A stretch of 64,000 nucleotides of DNA, from NCBI GenBank assembly GCA_963714455.1, contig CAVQON010000021.1, positions 62,001 to 126,000 of the forward strand, in the 5' to 3' direction. Below the pieces are notes generated by a model that was not told where the DNA came from, searched no databases, and saw only the letters and a program-made list of their open reading frames with translations. A program made the position numbers and the translations under genes. Each line of letters starts with the position of its first letter. The stretch's first letter is position 1. This DNA comes from CAVQGZ01 sp963714455. Lineage in GTDB: Bacteria > Actinomycetota > Actinomycetes > Jiangellales > Jiangellaceae. Below, one piece after another: positions 61,991 to 64,000 of the stretch.

Positions 61991-63772
61991 TCAGGCGCCG
62001 GTGCCGGTCTCGTCCTCGGAGTAGGTGATCACCGGCAGCGGACGCCGTCCGACGGGCTCCGGCCCGCGATGCACCGCCTTGAACGTCAGCTCGCCGCCGG
62101 ACAGGGTCGAGGCGTCGAACCCGTTCTGGCGCAGCAGCCGGTACGCCAGGTACGAGCGGAAGCCCGACCGGCAGTACACGAACACCGGACGCCCTGGCGG
62201 CAGCTCGTCCAGCCGGTCGCGCAGCTGCTTGAGCGGGATGAGCGTCGAGCCCCGGATGTTCCACCGCTCGTGCTCGCGCGACGAGCGCACGTCGAGCAGC
62301 ACCGAGCCCTCGGGCAGCGCCGGCCACTCCTCGGCGTACCAGAGGTCGAGATCCCCTCGCAGCAGGTTCGCTGCCTGGAAGCCGGCCATGTTCACGGGGT
62401 CCTTCGCCGAGCCGTAGGGCGGGGCGTAGGCGAGCTCGACCTCTTCGAGGTCTTCCACGGTCATGCCCGCCCGGATCGCCATGGCGAAGACGTCGATGCG
62501 CTTGTCGACACCGTCGTAGCCGGCCACCTGCGCGCCGAGCACCGTGCCGTCCTGCGGGTCGAACACCACCTTGATGTGCATGGGCGCCGTCCCCGGGTAG
62601 TACGACGCGTGCCCGTTCGGGTGCAGGTACACCTTCGCGTACTCCCGTCCGGCCGCCTGAAGCGTCTTCTCGGTGGCGCCGGTCGACCCGGCGGTCATCT
62701 CGAACACCTTCACCACCGACGTCCCCTGCGTGGACGAGTACCGCGCCGACCGGCCGGCGCCACGCACCATGTGGTCAGCGGCGACGCGTCCCTGGCGGTT
62801 CGCCGGCCCGGCCAGCGGTACCACGATCGGCGAGCCGGTGACGGTGTCGCGCACCTGCACCGAGTCGCCGACGGCGTAGACGAGCGGGTCGGACGTCTGC
62901 TGGTGCTCGTTGACCACCAGGGCGCCGCGCTCGGTCAGCTCGAGCCCGGCCGCGCGGGCCAGCGACGACTCCGGGCGCACGCCGACGGCCAGCACCACCA
63001 GGTCGGCGGTGACCGAGCCGGCGTCGCCGAGGTCGACGACGACGTCGGTGGATGCCTCGACAGGCTCGAACCCGACCGCCGTCGTCTGCAGGTGCAGCGT
63101 CACCCCGTGCGCCTCGAGGTGGTCTTCGACCTCGCGCGACATCTCCCGGTCGAGCACCGCCATCACGTGGTCGGCTGCTTCGACGAGGGTGACGTCCATA
63201 CCGCGGTGCCGGAAAGCCTCGGCTATCTCCAGACCGATGTAGCCGCCGCCCACCACGACCGCCCGAGTGGCCCCGCCGTCCACGATCGCCTTGATGGCGT
63301 CCATGTCGGGGATGCTGCGCAGCGTGAACACCCGCGGGTGGTCGACGCCGGGCAGTGGCGGCTTCAACGGAGTCGCCCCGGTGGCCAGCACCAGCCGCTC
63401 GTAGGTCTCGGTGTACTCCCGCCCGCTGTCGATCTCCCGCACGGTCACCGACTGCGCGTCGCGGTCGATGGCGACCACCTCGTGGCCGGTGCGCACCTCC
63501 AACGCCAACGACTCCGCCAGGCTCTTCGGTGTCTGCAGCAGCAGGGACGAGCGCTTCTCGATCTCGCCGCCGATGTGGTACGGCAGGCCGCAGTTGGCGA
63601 ACGACACGTAGTCGTCGCGTTCGAGCACCACGATCTCGGCGTCCTCGGCAAGCCGACGTAGGCGCGCAGCCGCAGACATGCCTCCGGCCACACCTCCCAC
63701 GACGACGACCTTGCCGGAGAAGCGGGCGGGCGAGTCGGCAGCAGTCATGTCGTCCATCGTCGTGGTTGCCAC
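61991..63772 (-). CDS. CoA-disulfide reductase-rhodanese fusion
   Basis: A 593-residue FAD/NAD(P) enzyme of the CoADR-RHD family. The N-terminal GGVAGGMSAAARLRR is the FAD motif, Cys61 (SFANCGLPY) is the catalytic CoA/persulfide Cys, and the C-terminal rhodanese domain has the active-site Cys in 'VFVYCRSGFRS'. These enzymes reduce CoA persulfides or polysulfides. In CstR-regulated sulfide detoxification operons this type acts with other persulfide genes. GTG at 63772 with -10 TATAGT 8 nt upstream, overlapping a CsoR-type operator. Confidence 0.92.
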   Translation of the reverse strand: MATTTMDDMTAADSPARFSGKVVVVGGVAGGMSAAARLRRLAEDAEIVVLERDDYVSFANCGLPYHIGGEIEKRSSLLLQTPKSLAESLALEVRTGHEVVAIDRDAQSVTVREIDSGREYTETYERLVLATGATPLKPPLPGVDHPRVFTLRSIPDMDAIKAIVDGGATRAVVVGGGYIGLEIAEAFRHRGMDVTLVEAADHVMAVLDREMSREVEDHLEAHGVTLHLQTTAVGFEPVEASTDVVVDLGDAGSVTADLVVLAVGVRPESSLARAAGLELTERGALVVNEHQQTSDPLVYAVGDSVQVRDTVTGSPIVVPLAGPANRQGRVAADHMVRGAGRSARYSSTQGTSVVKVFEMTAGSTGATEKTLQAAGREYAKVYLHPNGHASYYPGTAPMHIKVVFDPQDGTVLGAQVAGYDGVDKRIDVFAMAIRAGMTVEDLEEVELAYAPPYGSAKDPVNMAGFQAANLLRGDLDLWYAEEWPALPEGSVLLDVRSSREHERWNIRGSTLIPLKQLRDRLDELPPGRPVFVYCRSGFRSYLAYRLLRQNGFDASTLSGGELTFKAVHRGPEPVGRRPLPVITYSEDETGTGA

Positions 63773-63779
63773 CCGGACG

Positions 63780-63801
63780 ACTATACCCCCAGGGGTATGC
63801 T
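63780..63801. promoter_or_regulatory. CsoR/CstR-type operator between divergent leaderless promoters
   Basis: ATACCCC-CA-GGGGTAT (63783-63798) is a perfect 7-2-7 palindrome. It overlaps the minus-strand -10 TATAGT (63785-63780) of the CoA-disulfide reductase gene and the plus-strand -10 TATGCT (63796-63801) of the transporter gene, so one site would control both. Confidence 0.85.
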
Positions 63802-63807
63802 CGAGGG

Positions 63808-64000
63808 GTGAGCACGACTACGTCCGCCACCTTGTCCACGCGTGTGCGCACGCTGCACCCCGGCTGGTTCGCCTCCGTCATGGGGACGGCCGTCCTCGCC
63901 GTCATCACAGCCGGCAACCCGGGCGACAGCGAGACGTTCCGGGCGGTGTGGGACGTGCTGGCTTCGGTCTTCCTCGTGGTGGCCACCCTGCTCGCCCTGG
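63808..64000 (+). CDS. TDT-family transporter (partial, 3' end beyond window)
   Basis: The first 64 codons of a membrane protein, GTG start at 63808. 'HPGWFASVMGTAVLAVI' is the opening signature of TDT/SLAC1/TehA transporters, which include sulfite exporter Ssu1. The CsoR-type operator and the divergent CoA-disulfide reductase suggest a role in exporting sulfite or a related anion. Only the first two helices are visible. Confidence 0.8.
   Translation, partial: MSTTTSATLSTRVRTLHPGWFASVMGTAVLAVITAGNPGDSETFRAVWDVLASVFLVVATLLAL

Overview
The window is high-GC (about 70 %) chromosomal DNA of an actinobacterium. The evidence is a furA-katG pair with an actinobacterial FurA box, a wax ester synthase/diacylglycerol acyltransferase, an F420-type (LLM-class) oxidoreductase, many GTG starts, and promoters whose -10 lies about 7 nt upstream of the start codon (leaderless arrangement). 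Genus cannot be fixed from this sequence; Propionibacteriales or Micrococcales are guesses. I saw no phage, insertion sequence, CRISPR array, rRNA or tRNA. Coding density is high and operons are short.

Layout. 1-9.1 kb: katG (cut by the window edge)-furA, a lipid kinase, an SRPBCC protein, two tandem CNNM/CBS membrane proteins and an ABC-2 exporter. 9.4-13.2 kb: a NarL-type response regulator and an unusual histidine kinase with an internal duplication whose second half is degenerate. 13.4-18.6 kb: a wax ester synthase, then a five-gene minus-strand sulfur-trafficking operon (HTH/PocR-like regulator, sulfide:quinone oxidoreductase-like flavoprotein, DUF1641, DsrC/TusE, DsrE-like) preceded by direct repeats and a 23-bp inverted repeat. 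18.6-25.8 kb: YciO-type protein, BrkB, DUF2254, CPA antiporter, phospholipase D-like enzyme, CsbD. 26-29.5 kb: the three-gene AmmeMemoRadiSam cluster (radical SAM, MEMO1, AMMECR1). 29.6-38 kb: MarR, tocopherol cyclase-like, a frameshifted GH3 glycosidase, a lone cyclic-nucleotide domain, a phosphoesterase, a HAD-like protein, an LLM oxidoreductase and a GNAT-AAA fusion. 38-43.5 kb: a CsoR-operator-controlled membrane protein, two pirins, and a glutaredoxin-thioredoxin reductase fusion. 43.5-50.3 kb: a HepT-MntA toxin-antitoxin pair, an OmpR/histidine-kinase system with a divergent secreted protein, and three damaged genes. 50.3-64 kb: a penicillin acylase-family hydrolase, a frameshifted CPA2 antiporter, SDR, nitronate monooxygenase-like protein, NUDIX, PadR, GatB/YqeY, an MFS-cNMP fusion, PlsC, and a CoA-disulfide reductase-rhodanese divergent from a TDT transporter.

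Recurrent theme. Sulfur/persulfide and thiol redox handling appears at several separate loci: the SQR-DsrC-DsrE operon, the glutaredoxin-TrxR fusion, the CoA-disulfide reductase-rhodanese, and two perfect CsoR/CstR-type operators (at 38.7 and 63.8 kb), each overlapping a -10 box. This suggests a reactive-sulfur regulon that extends beyond the window.

Two dispersed palindromic repeat families (copies at 4.0/61.9 kb and at 38.1/52.8 kb) sit in intergenic DNA. Five genes between 33.5 and 54.5 kb carry frameshifts or internal losses; single-base cases may be assembly errors, while the plsC and DinB/TIGR03083-like remnants look genuinely decayed.
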